A stretch of 64,000 nucleotides of DNA from JACCXG01 sp963785755 (GTDB taxonomy: Bacteria > Acidobacteriota > Vicinamibacteria > Vicinamibacterales > 2-12-FULL-66-21), in NCBI GenBank assembly GCA_963785755.1, contig CAWAXG010000075.1, positions 822,186 to 886,185 of the forward strand, given 5' to 3'. This document shows, one piece after another, positions 53,518 to 61,830 of the stretch; position 1 is the first letter of the stretch; each line of letters begins with the position of its first letter. Position numbers and translations under genes: made by a program. Under the pieces are notes generated by a model, which saw only the letters and a program-made list of their open reading frames with translations, did no database searches and had not been told where the DNA came from.

Positions 53518-54645
53518 TCAGACCATGGCATCGTAAATGCCGCTGGTAAACGCATCGCCTTCGCAGCGCGTGATCCTGAGGATGAGGCGCGGCGAGAGGT
53601 CACGAGGCTCGCAGTTCATAGGCGTGCCGATCAACCGTCGTCGGTCGTCGTGCAACGGACTGCGATGCGGTGACGATTGCGCTCGATGCCGTGCCCTGTG
53701 AGCGCCGGCCGGATGCGCGCTCCGTTGGCCGTTGCGGCGAACGGAGGGAGTGCCGTACGGCCCTGACGTGATAACGCCAACATACGCCGGCTGCGGCGCA
53801 GCACGACCGCCGCCCCGGCGGGACCCGACGACGTAGATCCGGAAGCCGGTCTTGGCGCGGCTGGACGCATGAGCGCCGCGGTAGTGCGGCGTAAACAGCT
53901 CGACGTCCTGGTGCCGTTCCCGCCCGTCGACCTGGTACTCGATGCGGTAGTCGGGGAAGTGGACCTGGTCGTCGAGGTACGGCAGATCGTGCTCGCGCGC
54001 CCAGTTGCGGATCTCGTCCTCGTCGCGGTCCGGACGGCCATCGCTGTCAGCCCGCCCACGGTTGTGCTCCTGCAGAAACTCCTGGTACTCGCGCTTCAGA
54101 TCCTGTTCGAGGATGACGCGCCGGATGTCGAGGTCGCCGTGCTCCTCTCTGAGACGGGATTCCTCCTGGCGGTACGTCGCGTAAAGGTTCGAGTCGTGGT
54201 CGATTTCGCGGGACCGGCTGACGCCAGCGTGGAACGCCTGCGATGGTGCATCGCCCCGATCCATCACGTGCGAATCGAGAAGGTCCCGGCCGTCCTTCGT
54301 GAGGGTCGCGCCGCGCTCGTCGTGGCCAAGGTCAACGACCTCGACGAGGCCCTCATCGCGCAGGTGGTCGAGCGTCTCATGGTCGATGTCGAGGTCGTGT
54401 GCGGGCACCACCCGGAAGGCGCCGACGGCAGCCAGCGTGCGGCTGTCCTCGCCGTTCAGCTCGTAGGCGCGATCGCGATCAACGACCAGCTCGCGCTCCT
54501 CGCCGCGCGGCAAGTCGAGGTCGTGCATTAGGCCGTCGCGCGGGTCGTGGTCGTCCCGATCACGCTCGTCGTACACGCGCGGCCGCGCGTCGTCGCGGTC
54601 CCGCTCGTCGTATTCGCGCGGATCACCCCATCGAGCGTCAGACAT
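53518..54645 (-). CDS. Mobile-element-associated charged protein, replication-relaxation-like
   Basis: 375 residues from ATG 54645, which has AAGGAGGGG six bases upstream. The first 60 residues are highly charged (YDERDRDDARPRVYDERDRD). Then come ELNGEDSRTLAAVGAFRVVPAHDL with LRDEGLVEVVDLGHDERGATLTKDGRDLLDSH, a winged-helix pattern, a helical region, and PDYRIEYQVDGRERHQDVELFTPHYRG, a nuclease-like beta core. The order resembles proteins encoded beside relaxases on conjugative elements (inference from memory of the motif). No relaxase or coupling protein is present, so the element is a remnant. The last 80 residues look disordered. Confidence 0.6.
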   Translation of the reverse strand: MSDARWGDPREYDERDRDDARPRVYDERDRDDHDPRDGLMHDLDLPRGEERELVVDRDRAYELNGEDSRTLAAVGAFRVVPAHDLDIDHETLDHLRDEGLVEVVDLGHDERGATLTKDGRDLLDSHVMDRGDAPSQAFHAGVSRSREIDHDSNLYATYRQEESRLREEHGDLDIRRVILEQDLKREYQEFLQEHNRGRADSDGRPDRDEDEIRNWAREHDLPYLDDQVHFPDYRIEYQVDGRERHQDVELFTPHYRGAHASSRAKTGFRIYVVGSRRGGGRAAPQPAYVGVITSGPYGTPSVRRNGQRSAHPAGAHRARHRAQSSPHRSPLHDDRRRLIGTPMNCEPRDLSPRLILRITRCEGDAFTSGIYDAMV

Positions 54646-54723
54646 CGCCCCTCCTTGCGTGGGTGCTTGCTGTTTGGGTTGTCCGTGAAGACGCCCTGGC
54701 AGTCGCTGCGAGAGGTGATTCAA

Positions 54724-56034
54724 GGAAGCGCTGAAGCGCCGGGGCGTTGCGCCGCGGCGTTCAGAGCGTGGTCGTGTAGGAACCTCGGCTTGACGCTACT
54801 GATGCGAACAAACGGTAGGTTTGGTCCGCGAAGCTCCGACGCGCATCGAGACCGCAGCCGACCATGCCAAATCGCGGGCTCGGTCTAACTGAGCTGGCTG
54901 CTTCCCGGAAGCGTCGCGTTGAAGGAGCACGCTTGGAAAACGAAGCTTGCGAGCGATAACGAGCCACTCCGAGGCACGTCAACGCATACGCGATCGGCGA
55001 CTTAACCTTCCAAAACGATCACTCGGTGTGCGTCCGTAAACCTCGATGTTCTTCGAGGTTTCGAGCCTGACGTATCACAGTCCTATCACAATCCGATTCT
55101 CACTTAGCTTCGGACCCGGCGTCTCGGTGAGCCCAGCAAGTCCCACGGGCATTTTCGATGTCGTCGCTCGCTTTAGCGTCACGACTAGGCCGCGACCTGT
55201 TGCGGTGCGGACAAATTCATCGATGGCTTAGCCCACTGTCATGGCGATTGCCAAGCTTCTGAGTGGGCGCGCAGAGCGGCAAGGATTACGAGTAGCGGCG
55301 GAATCATCTTGTGGAAGGGCTCTGAGCCGCCGAAGACAGAACACGCCACAGAAACGCGATCGACAGCTTGTTCTGCTCAGGGTGCTGCGCCGGCCGGTTC
55401 TGAGGAAACGGCGCGGCCACCCCGTCGTTACCGCGTCGACGGGTGGTTCGGCCGACGTCTTGCCGGCGCTCGTCTACAAGGTCGGCGAACTGGACGGAAG
55501 CTCGCGCCGCAGAACATTCGCGACGGCATGCTCGCAACGGCGGCGTTCGGTTATCGTGTCGCAACATAACCCGGCCGCGGCGCACTTCTGTCGGATGACC
55601 AACTCCGCTCGCCGACAAACGCTGACAACCAGAGTCCGATCTGGCTTCTCCGGATTGTCCGCGCAATCCATGCCCAAGCCGGAATGACACTTGCTTATCC
55701 CGTCCTCCTTTGAGTCTGGGTGGCGGCGGCCCTCAACCCGTAACTCACAGGGAAGACGCGGGTTGGCAATGGCTTATGCCGAAGTGTCGTCGCTCGTCCT
55801 GACGGCAATGCCACGGGATTCCGGAGTCTCAGTCGCAGTCGGTCGTGCGGCAGCGTTCGCCGGCGCGCTCCCCGCATCGAGTATTTCCCCGGGACGCTTT
55901 ACTGGGTCGTTAGGATTTCGGGCACGTAGACCATCGCCCGGCGCAATTCCAGGCGGAAAGTGGCAGTGCGCCAAGGCACCGAAACGCTCTTATGGTGCGT
56001 GCTCTGTCCAGAGCGCAAGCCCGAGGAATTCTCA
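54724..56034. other. 1.3-kb gap without a supportable gene
   Basis: Base composition is lower in GC and irregular. Short open frames exist but none has a ribosome site, domain or sustained codon pattern. A perfect hairpin, AACCTCGA-TGTTCT-TCGAGGTT, lies at 55039-55060. This is probably the eroded interior or border of the integrated element. Confidence 0.5.
55039..55060. terminator. Isolated 8-bp hairpin in the element border
   Basis: AACCTCGA and TCGAGGTT are a perfect inverted repeat around a 6-base loop. There is no T-run and no clear gene end next to it, so its role is open. Confidence 0.25.
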
Positions 56035-56987
56035 ATGGAACGACCGACGCTCCCGAAGATGGACGTTTCCTCGTGGTGGCTGCAGGCCGTCGTCCTGACC
56101 TTCCTCTTTGGGTTCGCGATCCTGGGCTACCTGGCGATCCGCATCTACCAGGAGAGTCCGCCGGTTCCCGGCCGGGTCGTCTCAGACTCAGGACAGACGG
56201 TCTTCACGGAGAACGACATTCGAGCCGGCCAGGAATCGTTTCTCACGTACGGCCTCATGCAGTACGGCTCTGTCTACGGTCACGGCGCGTACCCTCGGAC
56301 CGGATTTCACCGCCGACTACCTGCATCGACTGGCGGTCGAGATGCGCCGCGCATATGGTCGAGGCGTGGACGTTCCTGCAACTCGGGGCGCAACAACAGG
56401 AAGGGGCTGATCGGTTCCAGTTTCCGCATCGCTGGGGTGTCATGTTCCTGGTCGCGGTGGGTTTCTGGAACTTTCTCGGCGCCGGAGTCTTTGGGTTTTT
56501 GATCAACTTGCCCGTCGTCAGCTACTACGAGATCGGCACGCAACTCACGGCCAACCACGGGCATGCCGCGATGATGGGCGTGTATGGCATGCTGGCGATA
56601 TCCCTGTTGGTCTTCGCCCTGCGGTATTACCTCCGGCCCGAAGACTGGAGTGAACCGTTGCTCAGCCTCTCGTTCTGGACCCTCAATCTCGGGCTCGCCT
56701 GGATGGTGTTCGCCAACCTGTTTCCGATCGGTATTCTGCAACTGGCTGACGTGGTCACGAATGGATATTGGCACGCCCGATCGCTCGAGTTTTTCGAACA
56801 GCACGCCTACCTCGAGTGGTTGCGTTTGCCCGGTGATGCCGCTGTCATCGTGGGAACGCTGCCATTGGTGTATCTGACCGCGAAGTCGGTGTTCCGGATG
56901 AGGCCCCAGCCTGTCGCGCCAGAACTCGCGCCGGTGGGCGGCGAAGCCCCACTCTACACAGAAGTGACCGCCGCCTCACAGGGGTAG
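56035..56987 (+). pseudogene. Quinol-dependent nitric oxide reductase with catalytic core deleted
   Basis: ATG 56035 follows AGGA. The start WWLQAVVLTFLFGFAILGYL and TENDIRAGQESFLTYGLMQYGSVYGHGAY is the N-terminal helix and periplasmic domain of a qNOR. The frame changes at about 56293 (PDFTADYLHRLAVEMRRAY) and again at about 56355, where sequence jumps to HMVEAWTFLQLGAQQQEG, WNFLGAGVFGFLINLPVVSYYEIGTQLTANHGHAAMMGVYGM and ILQLADVVTNGYWHARSLEF. A qNOR has about 750 residues; roughly 310 remain, and the central helices with the heme and non-heme-iron histidines are absent. It cannot reduce NO. Confidence 0.8.
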
Positions 56988-56991
56988 CTTC

Positions 56992-57567
56992 ATGAACTCG
57001 ACGTGGAGTTGGAGCCCGCCCGTCGATCTTGAACTGTGGATCGTGCTCGTCTACGTTGCCGCATTGTTGATCGGGGCGAAAATCGTCGAAGCTGTCGCGC
57101 GGATGCATTTCGCACGTGCCCAACGCTACGGTGAACGGGGCTTCGAATACATCGAAACGCGCGACGCCTATCGTTGTCCTGATGGCAACCTCCTGGAATT
57201 GCACCGGGTGCAGGACGATAAGCGGTTCGCCGTGTACCGCGCTCGTGCCAGCCATTGCAGGTTCTGCAAGCTGAAGGCGCAGTGCGCTCCATCGCCAGAG
57301 GGCAGACTTGTGTTTCGATCGCTGGCCATCTGGGCCGAAACCAGCGTTGGGATGTTGCATCGCTATATATCGATCGTTATGTTCGCTGCGGCGACCGGCA
57401 TGTCCATATTCGCGCTGTGGCGCTGGAACGGTGAGGCCGGCTCGGCATGGCCCGTGGGCGGCTTACTTGTCGGGGTGGTCCTGTTTGTTCAGAAGGTCCA
57501 GGCGATTCGCCGCATCGCTCGAAATGAATCGATGGCGCCGACAGCGATGACGCGTTCGTCGCATTAG
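56992..57567 (+). CDS. Membrane protein with transposase-type cysteine motif, unknown function
   Basis: 191 residues starting four bases after the NO-reductase remnant. One N-terminal helix (LWIVLVYVAALLIGAKIVEAV) is followed by a soluble part with YRCPDGNLLELHRVQDDKR and ASHCRFCKLKAQCAPS, a Cys-x-x-Cys...Cys arrangement very like the zinc knuckle of IS1182-type transposases. Then come two helices (ISIVMFAAATGMSIFALWRW and WPVGGLLVGVVLFVQKVQAI). Such a mixture could be a genuine small redox/membrane partner of the reductase or a chimera with transposase sequence. Not recognised with certainty. Confidence 0.55.
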   Translation: MNSTWSWSPPVDLELWIVLVYVAALLIGAKIVEAVARMHFARAQRYGERGFEYIETRDAYRCPDGNLLELHRVQDDKRFAVYRARASHCRFCKLKAQCAPSPEGRLVFRSLAIWAETSVGMLHRYISIVMFAAATGMSIFALWRWNGEAGSAWPVGGLLVGVVLFVQKVQAIRRIARNESMAPTAMTRSSH

Positions 57568-57987
57568 CGGTAACAAATCATCCCTTGATGTGCATGGCGC
57601 ACGGCATTTCGTGGACCGGCGTTCGCCACTGTTGCAATCCAGGAATGCGACGAGCTTGGGACTGATCGCGGAGGGCTATGCGGCGGCCCGTAAAGCCTCG
57701 ATCTGTCGCAACCATCGCGTCAGTGGGTTCCAACTGGCGCCGTTCTGGTCCACAAAATAGGTCCTGATAAACGCCGGAACTGGCTACCTATTCGCTGCGC
57801 GTGCCCGCAGACATGTCACCAGTCGGGGTTTTGATACAGCCTCTTAGTACTGGCGCGGTGGAGTCTCCTGCCTAGGCGACCAGACGTGTCCACACGCCGC
57901 GCATTGGGAGTAGAGGATCTTGGGTGCCTGCGGCCACTCCAGGCGCGTGACGCTGACGCCACGCGTGCCCTGCTCTTTACATCGAAT
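57568..57987. other. 420-base gap with IS-end and short coding scraps
   Basis: No complete gene. On the minus strand, GASWNPLTRWLRQIEALRAAA-stop (near 57680-57760) and LYSQCAACGHVWSPRQETPP-stop (57844-57930) read like protein ends. The second has a Cys-x-x-Cys pair like a zinc ribbon. Between them is a sequence typical of an IS5-family terminus. Confidence 0.35.
57824..57843. mobile_element. Probable IS5-family terminal inverted repeat, orphan
   Basis: On the minus strand this reads GAGGCTGTATCAAAACCCCG. It shares GAG, TGTA and CAAAACC with the end of the IS5-type element at 61278 (GAGCGTGTAACAAAACCGGC). No transposase frame extends from it, so it marks a lost or partial insertion. Confidence 0.35.
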
Positions 57988-58652
57988 TCATCGCGCGACT
58001 CGACGCAAGCGTATGGCCAGCACGATCAGCAGGGTGAACAACACGGCGCACAGGACCCGCTGAAGGAGCCCGACCCACGGATGGAGCGGCGTGCCATCAT
58101 CGATGGCAAACCCCCCGACGGTGATGAAGAGCACCAACACAGTGATCCCAGTGAGCATCGTATATGTCGAAAGATCCGCCATCGCGAATCAACGCGCATC
58201 CGTTGCGAGAACGTCAGCCATCCGAGCCCGGTGGCCGCGAAGGCCGTGATAGCACCGACCGCGTGTGGCGGCGTCTCCGTGGGCACGCCATTGACCATCA
58301 CCCACGGGAAGACGCCATTCAACACGACGCCCATTCCACCGAGAACCAAGAGGGGAACTCCTACAGCACCGCGTCGCGCCGGCTGGACGCCCAGGTGTAG
58401 CGCGTAGGCGAATGCGATGTTCAGGAAGCCGACCACGCAGAAGTTGAGTCGTTGAATCCACCCGGTCGGCCATGCCTCGAGTGCGCTGATGGGCAGGCTG
58501 ACGTGGCTGTACGCCGGGATAAGCAATCCCTGCAGAATCACGAGCACCGTGAACAGGACCGGACCGACCACGCCAGCGAGTGCCAGCGTTCTGACTCGTG
58601 ATGCCGTCCGCCGTGCTTCGGGAACCGAAGCCCTGGATTCGGACCGAGCCAT
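57988..58652 (-). CDS. DUF998-type integral membrane protein (one frameshift)
   Basis: About 221 residues. AAGGAGATCGC precedes ATG 58652. Six helices are seen (LALAGVVGPVLFTVLVILQG, LNFCVVGFLNIAFAYAL, VGVPLLVLGGMGVVLNGVF, AVGAITAFAATGLGWLTF, YTMLTGITVLVLFITVGGF and LLQRVLCAVLFTLLIVLAI). One base is missing near 58178 between VDSRWR and DLSTYTML. DUF998 proteins are small multi-pass membrane proteins of unknown role, often carried on mobile DNA. Confidence 0.7.
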
Positions 58653-58945
58653 GCGATCTCCTTGCGACGTGAACCACCGTTTCAAGGACGCAGAGAAGAA
58701 ATTAGACACCCTGGAGGACGATTCGGGCAAGCCCGCCGCTGCTGTGCTGCGGCATGGCGGATGTCCGCATCGTGCCCGGTGTCGTTGCGTGATAAGTAAA
58801 TGGCCCGTAACACACGACGACCCCAACTGCGTAATACTTGGTGTCGCGTTAAGTCGTAGGACTGGGTGTCGCTTTCCTAAGCTAGCGCTTTATGGCCGCC
58901 GCGTGATTTCGTGTGCGATGCTCGGCGTCTCGTCAGGAGGTTCCC

Positions 58946-59395
58946 GTGAGTTCAATCCCGCGCCCCGATCTTTCCGCTCGGCCGCTGCAAATGACCTGCG
59001 AATACCCGGTCAACGCCAGGCCAGAAGAAGTCTACGTCGCCTGGACGAAACGCTTCGACACCTGGTTCGCCCAGGCCGGAACGCTCGCCATGGTGCCAGA
59101 GCCAGGGCGGCCATACTTCTTTTATAGCCGGGATGACTGGGGCAGACATCCTCACTACGGCCGATTCCTCGATGCAAAAGCAAACCAGCTCGTCGAAATG
59201 ACGTGGATGACGGGAAACGGGACCGCCGAGGGAACAGAAGGAGCCGAGACGGTCCTTCGGATTGAGCTTGTCCCCAAAGGCGGGGCTACCGAAGTTTGCT
59301 TGACCCACTCCGGTTTCGTCTCCGAGAAGTCGCGCGACGGACACAAGGAGAACTGGCCGCTGGCCCTCAAGATTCTGGACGAAGCGCTGTCGTAA
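58946..59395 (+). CDS. SRPBCC/AHSA1-domain protein
   Basis: 149 residues from GTG 58946, chosen because AGGAGG lies five bases before it. TCEYPVNARPEEVYVAWTKRF, FDTWFAQAGTLAMVPEPGRPYFF and GGATEVCLTHSGFVSEKSRDGHKENW are the helix-grip fold that encloses a hydrophobic ligand; AHSA1-type members include Hsp90 activators and many stress or detoxification proteins. No specific ligand is readable. It is a compact single gene of the kind found in mobile accessory regions. Confidence 0.8.
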   Translation: MSSIPRPDLSARPLQMTCEYPVNARPEEVYVAWTKRFDTWFAQAGTLAMVPEPGRPYFFYSRDDWGRHPHYGRFLDAKANQLVEMTWMTGNGTAEGTEGAETVLRIELVPKGGATEVCLTHSGFVSEKSRDGHKENWPLALKILDEALS

Positions 59396-59411
59396 TCAAC
59401 CTCTTGTCAAC

Positions 59412-59489
59412 GTGGCGCTGCTGATCATCGACGAGGTCGGCTTCGAGCCCATGAACCGTCAGGAGGCCAGCCTCTTCTTCCGACTAAGA
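59412..59489 (+). pseudogene. Fragment of IS21-family helper ATPase IstB
   Basis: VALLIIDEVGFEPMNRQEAS and LFFRL match the Walker B and following helix of IstB (typically LLIIDExGYxPL). Only about 26 codons remain, with nothing before or after, so it is a scrap of an IS21-type insertion. Confidence 0.6.
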
Positions 59490-59512
59490 GTCGTTCTATG
59501 TTCTCCGGTGCC

Positions 59513-59574
59513 GCCCAACAAGCCGATGCAGCGGACCGGCCTCCGGCCGGCCGCTGATCGGCAAGACGTTGGGC
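59513..59574 (+). repeat. Integron attC recombination site 1
   Basis: The outer arms GCCCAAC (R'', 59513-59519) and GTTGGGC (R', 59568-59574) fit RYYYAAC/GTTRRRY and are exact complements. Inside, GCCGATGCAGCGG (59522-59534) pairs with CCGCTGATCGGC (59551-59562) except for one unpaired G. Such extrahelical bases let IntI recognise the folded bottom strand. The length of 62 bases is typical. It lies just upstream of the cassette gene. Confidence 0.8.
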
Positions 59575-59615
59575 GGACAAGCCGAAGCCTGTCCGGGCGC
59601 TAAGCTGACAATGCC

Positions 59616-60104
59616 ATGAAACGGCGCTCGATTGTTTGGACGCTGGCGCTTCTAACGGCGGCGGTCGTTGGCATTTGGGCGCGTCAGCAAATGGCGATTG
59701 AATCGCGCGACCAGCCCGCGACGGCAGACGATCTCCGCATTCTCCGGCGGGCCGATGCGCTGCTTGGAGACGCTTCCGTCTGGAATCGCCATGACGATCG
59801 GGTATGTGACGATGACGAGGCCAGCGGCAAACGGAGCCTGTTCTGCGCGTTGCAGAAGGCCGCTCGGGAGATTCTCGGCGAGTACCAGCATCGGAACGTC
59901 GCCCTCCAGGAAGTGCGGTTCGTGATTCAAGATGCCACGCGCGATCGGCAAACCGAGATGGTGATTCGCGCGCTCCGGCGATTCAGTTTGCCGCACCGGC
60001 TCATGGACTTCAACAATCTGCCGGAGACGCGGTTTGAGGATGTGAAGCAGGTATTACGAGTCGCGAGCGAACGCATCGCAGCGCGGCTTGAGTCCAAGCA
60101 ATGA
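59616..60104 (+). CDS. Integron gene-cassette protein, unknown function
   Basis: 162 residues. A signal anchor (MKRRSIVWTLALLTAAVVGIWARQ) is followed by a polar helical domain with LRILRRADALLGDASVWNRHDD, a possible disulfide pair (RVCDDDEASGKRSLFCALQKA) and EVRFVIQDATRDRQTEMVIRALRRF. No family is recognised. The gene starts 42 bases after attC 1 and stops 68 bases before attC 2, the compact layout of a mobile cassette. Its best guess is a periplasmic or membrane-tethered accessory protein. Confidence 0.7.
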   Translation: MKRRSIVWTLALLTAAVVGIWARQQMAIESRDQPATADDLRILRRADALLGDASVWNRHDDRVCDDDEASGKRSLFCALQKAAREILGEYQHRNVALQEVRFVIQDATRDRQTEMVIRALRRFSLPHRLMDFNNLPETRFEDVKQVLRVASERIAARLESKQ

Positions 60105-60171
60105 TCCCAGCAGAGGCAACAATGGCTTTTCGGGCCTCGCCCTGACCGTGACGTAAGGAAGACGACGAGCC

Positions 60172-60244
60172 GCCCAACAGCGCTTGCAGCCGTCGGCGCC
60201 ATGTGTAATCGTCAGGCGCCGCGGCTGAAGCGCAGACGTTACGC
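60172..60244 (+). repeat. Integron attC recombination site 2
   Basis: R'' GCCCAAC (60172-60178) is the complement of GTTGGGC, the first bases of its own cassette at 59568, as expected for an inserted cassette. R' here is GTTACGC (60238-60244), whose last six bases belong to the next unit. GCGCTTGCAGCCG (60180-60192) pairs with CGGCTGAAGCGC (60222-60233) apart from one extra G at the same place as in site 1. CGGCGCC/GGCGCCG adds a perfect inner stem. Confidence 0.78.
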
Positions 60245-60272
60245 CGGACTCTGAGCTTCGTGTTCCAACCGA

Positions 60273-60407
60273 TTAGTCCTCGTACACGCCGTAGCGTTTA
60301 CTGATGTCCAGCGCCTGCCCCCTGAGCCCCCAAGCAGCCGCATGACGCGATTTCGGCAGAAATACATCGACCTGGTCGATGGACGCCCGGGAAAGATGGC
60401 ATCGGCC
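60273..60407 (-). pseudogene. C-terminal scrap of an unrecognised protein cut by the transposase unit
   Basis: The minus-strand frame reads RASIDQVDVFLPKSRHAAAW and GLRGQALDISKRYGVYED-stop, with a protein-like residue pattern, and begins abruptly at the transposase end. The opposite strand also has an ATG frame (MTRFRQKYIDLVDGRPGKMA) that runs into the same junction; which is real cannot be decided. Confidence 0.3.
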
Positions 60408-61220
60408 TCAGGCGGTTCTCCATGTCTTGCGCAGCGATTGCCAACAAATCAGCGCGCACCCGAGCGACAGGAACGCCTCGTGAATGTCGGCCCGCTTGTC
60501 ATATCGCACCCGTAGGCGGCGAAACTGACTGAGCCAGGCGAAGGTGCGCTCCACGACCCAGCGCCAGCGACCCAGGCCACTCCCATGCTCGGTGCGGCGC
60601 ATGGCCAGCAAGGGCACGATGTGGCGAGTTCGAAGGCCACGCCGAATGGCAGCCGCATCGTAGCCGCGATCCCCGAGCACACAGTCTGGTCGCTGTCGCG
60701 GTCGGCCCCGTGCGCCCTGCAGCGGGGGAATCGCATCGACCAACGCCAGGGCTTCTTGCGAGTCGTTCCGATTCGCGCCGGTCAGACGCACGGCGAGCGG
60801 CACGCCTCGCCCGTCGCAAAGCAGATGGCGCTTGCTTCCGCGCTTGGCCCGATCAGTTGGATTCGGCCCAGTCTGGTCCCCGCCGTACACCGCGCGGATG
60901 GAACAACTGTCCACGACCGCCCGGGACCAATCAATCTGATCGTCGCGCGCGAGCCAATCCAGCAGCGCAAAGTGGATCAGATCCCACACCCCCGCCTGTT
61001 GCCAGTCGCGCAAGCGACGCCAGCACGTCATCCCCGACCCGCATGCGAGTTCCTGCGGGAGCATCTGCCAGGGAACGCCGCTGCGGAGGACGAAGACGAT
61101 GCCGGTGAGACACGCACGGTCCGAAACGCGCGGCCGTCCGCCTTTCGGTCGACGTGGTGGAGTGGGCAAGAACGGTCCGACAAGATCCCACAACGGATCG
61201 GGAAGCAGCGCCGCAGCCAT
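60408..61220 (-). CDS. IS5-family transposase
   Basis: 270 residues. LLPDPLWDLVGPFLPTPPRRPKGGRPR and LRSGVPWQMLPQELACGSGMTCWRRLRDWQ are the N-terminal IS5 blocks. The DDE residues are in AVVDSCSIRAV (Asp), VLGDRGYDAAAIRRGL (Asp) and WVVERTFAWLSQFRRLRVRYD (Glu). It appears intact. Upstream of its ATG, 58 bases away, is a good IS5-type end (GAGCGTGTAACAAAACCGGC). No matching end is found on the other side, so the element may have lost its left tip. Confidence 0.92.
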   Translation of the reverse strand: MAAALLPDPLWDLVGPFLPTPPRRPKGGRPRVSDRACLTGIVFVLRSGVPWQMLPQELACGSGMTCWRRLRDWQQAGVWDLIHFALLDWLARDDQIDWSRAVVDSCSIRAVYGGDQTGPNPTDRAKRGSKRHLLCDGRGVPLAVRLTGANRNDSQEALALVDAIPPLQGARGRPRQRPDCVLGDRGYDAAAIRRGLRTRHIVPLLAMRRTEHGSGLGRWRWVVERTFAWLSQFRRLRVRYDKRADIHEAFLSLGCALICWQSLRKTWRTA

Positions 61221-61258
61221 ACCCGTTCACGCTACTTCGCCGACGAGGATCAGGTATT

Positions 61259-61278
61259 GCCGGTTTTGTTACACGCTC
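61259..61278. mobile_element. Right terminal inverted repeat of the IS5-family element
   Basis: GCCGGTTTTGTTACACGCTC on the plus strand, followed by TTAAG, fits an IS5-type end with a TA-containing target. The zinc-ribbon coding frame begins right after it, which defines the insertion point. Confidence 0.55.
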
Positions 61279-61685
61279 TTAAGAATCACTTGGGAAAGGA
61301 TCTGGAGCGTCATCTCAGTTCCGAGGTCGCGGCCCGCGTGCAAGGCTTACGTAAGATTGCGGCCCATTTGGAACAACAGCGAGTTCGGCGATGGAACACA
61401 AGGGCGCGAAGCTACAAAAAGATGAAAGCTGGCGAACTGCGGGCGTTGCTGGCCGAAACGGAATATCACCCGCGGGACAACCCGATTCCTCAGCAGGCGT
61501 ACTGGTGTCCGTTCTGTTCGAAGGAGACGGTTGTGGGGATGGGTGGTCAAATGGCAGTGTGCACGAATACGAGGTGCAAAGCAGTGATGGAGGCGGACGG
61601 CTGTATGCGCTGCGGCGAACTGGTTCTTGAGACGACGGATGCGTGGTTCTGCGAAAGCTGTCAGGATTGGGCCGATGCTCAGTAA
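61279..61685 (+). pseudogene. Zinc-ribbon protein, N-terminus removed by the IS5 insertion
   Basis: About 134 codons remain: KNHLGKDLERHLSSEVAARV, a helical stretch to RALLAETEYHPRDNPIPQQA, and then four Cys-x-x-Cys-like pairs (YWCPFCSKE, VCTNTRCKAV, GCMRCGEL and FCESCQDW) that would form two zinc ribbons. The frame is open back into the IS end but has no start of its own. The original gene probably belonged to the next cassette after attC 2. Function unknown; such ribbons bind nucleic acid or protein. Confidence 0.65.
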
Positions 61686-61745
61686 CCGCCGTAACCGCAC
61701 CTGCGTTCAGCTACTTGCGGGCCGATTGAGGCTCGGAATGAAGGT

Positions 61746-61776
61746 TTGGCGGGCCTAACCCGTATTTCGCCAAACC
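61746..61776. terminator. TTTGGCG/CGCCAAA hairpin after the zinc-ribbon gene
   Basis: A perfect 7-bp inverted repeat around a 16- to 17-base loop, some 60 bases after the zinc-ribbon stop. It is placed like a terminator but has no T-run. It also contains GCCTAAC, which fits an attC R'' sequence, yet no matching R' follows. Confidence 0.3.
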
Positions 61777-61830
61777 GCTCAACTGACACGCCCACTGACC
61801 TACGGGCCTCGTTGCGGGCGTGGCAAAAGC

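Noticed and set aside
55309..55569. 87-codon open frame in the element border
   Set aside because: It is open by chance in GC-rich DNA, with no ribosome site, domain or codon pattern, and competing frames overlap on both strands.
57680..57770. Small minus-strand gene ending RWLRQIEALRAAA
   Set aside because: Only a C-terminal-like scrap without a start or family match, next to an IS end; kept as part of a described gap, not as a gene.
58840..58880. Third attC-like site before the SRPBCC gene
   Set aside because: GTTAAGT fits the R' consensus, but no complementary R'' at a proper distance and no paired L arms were found.
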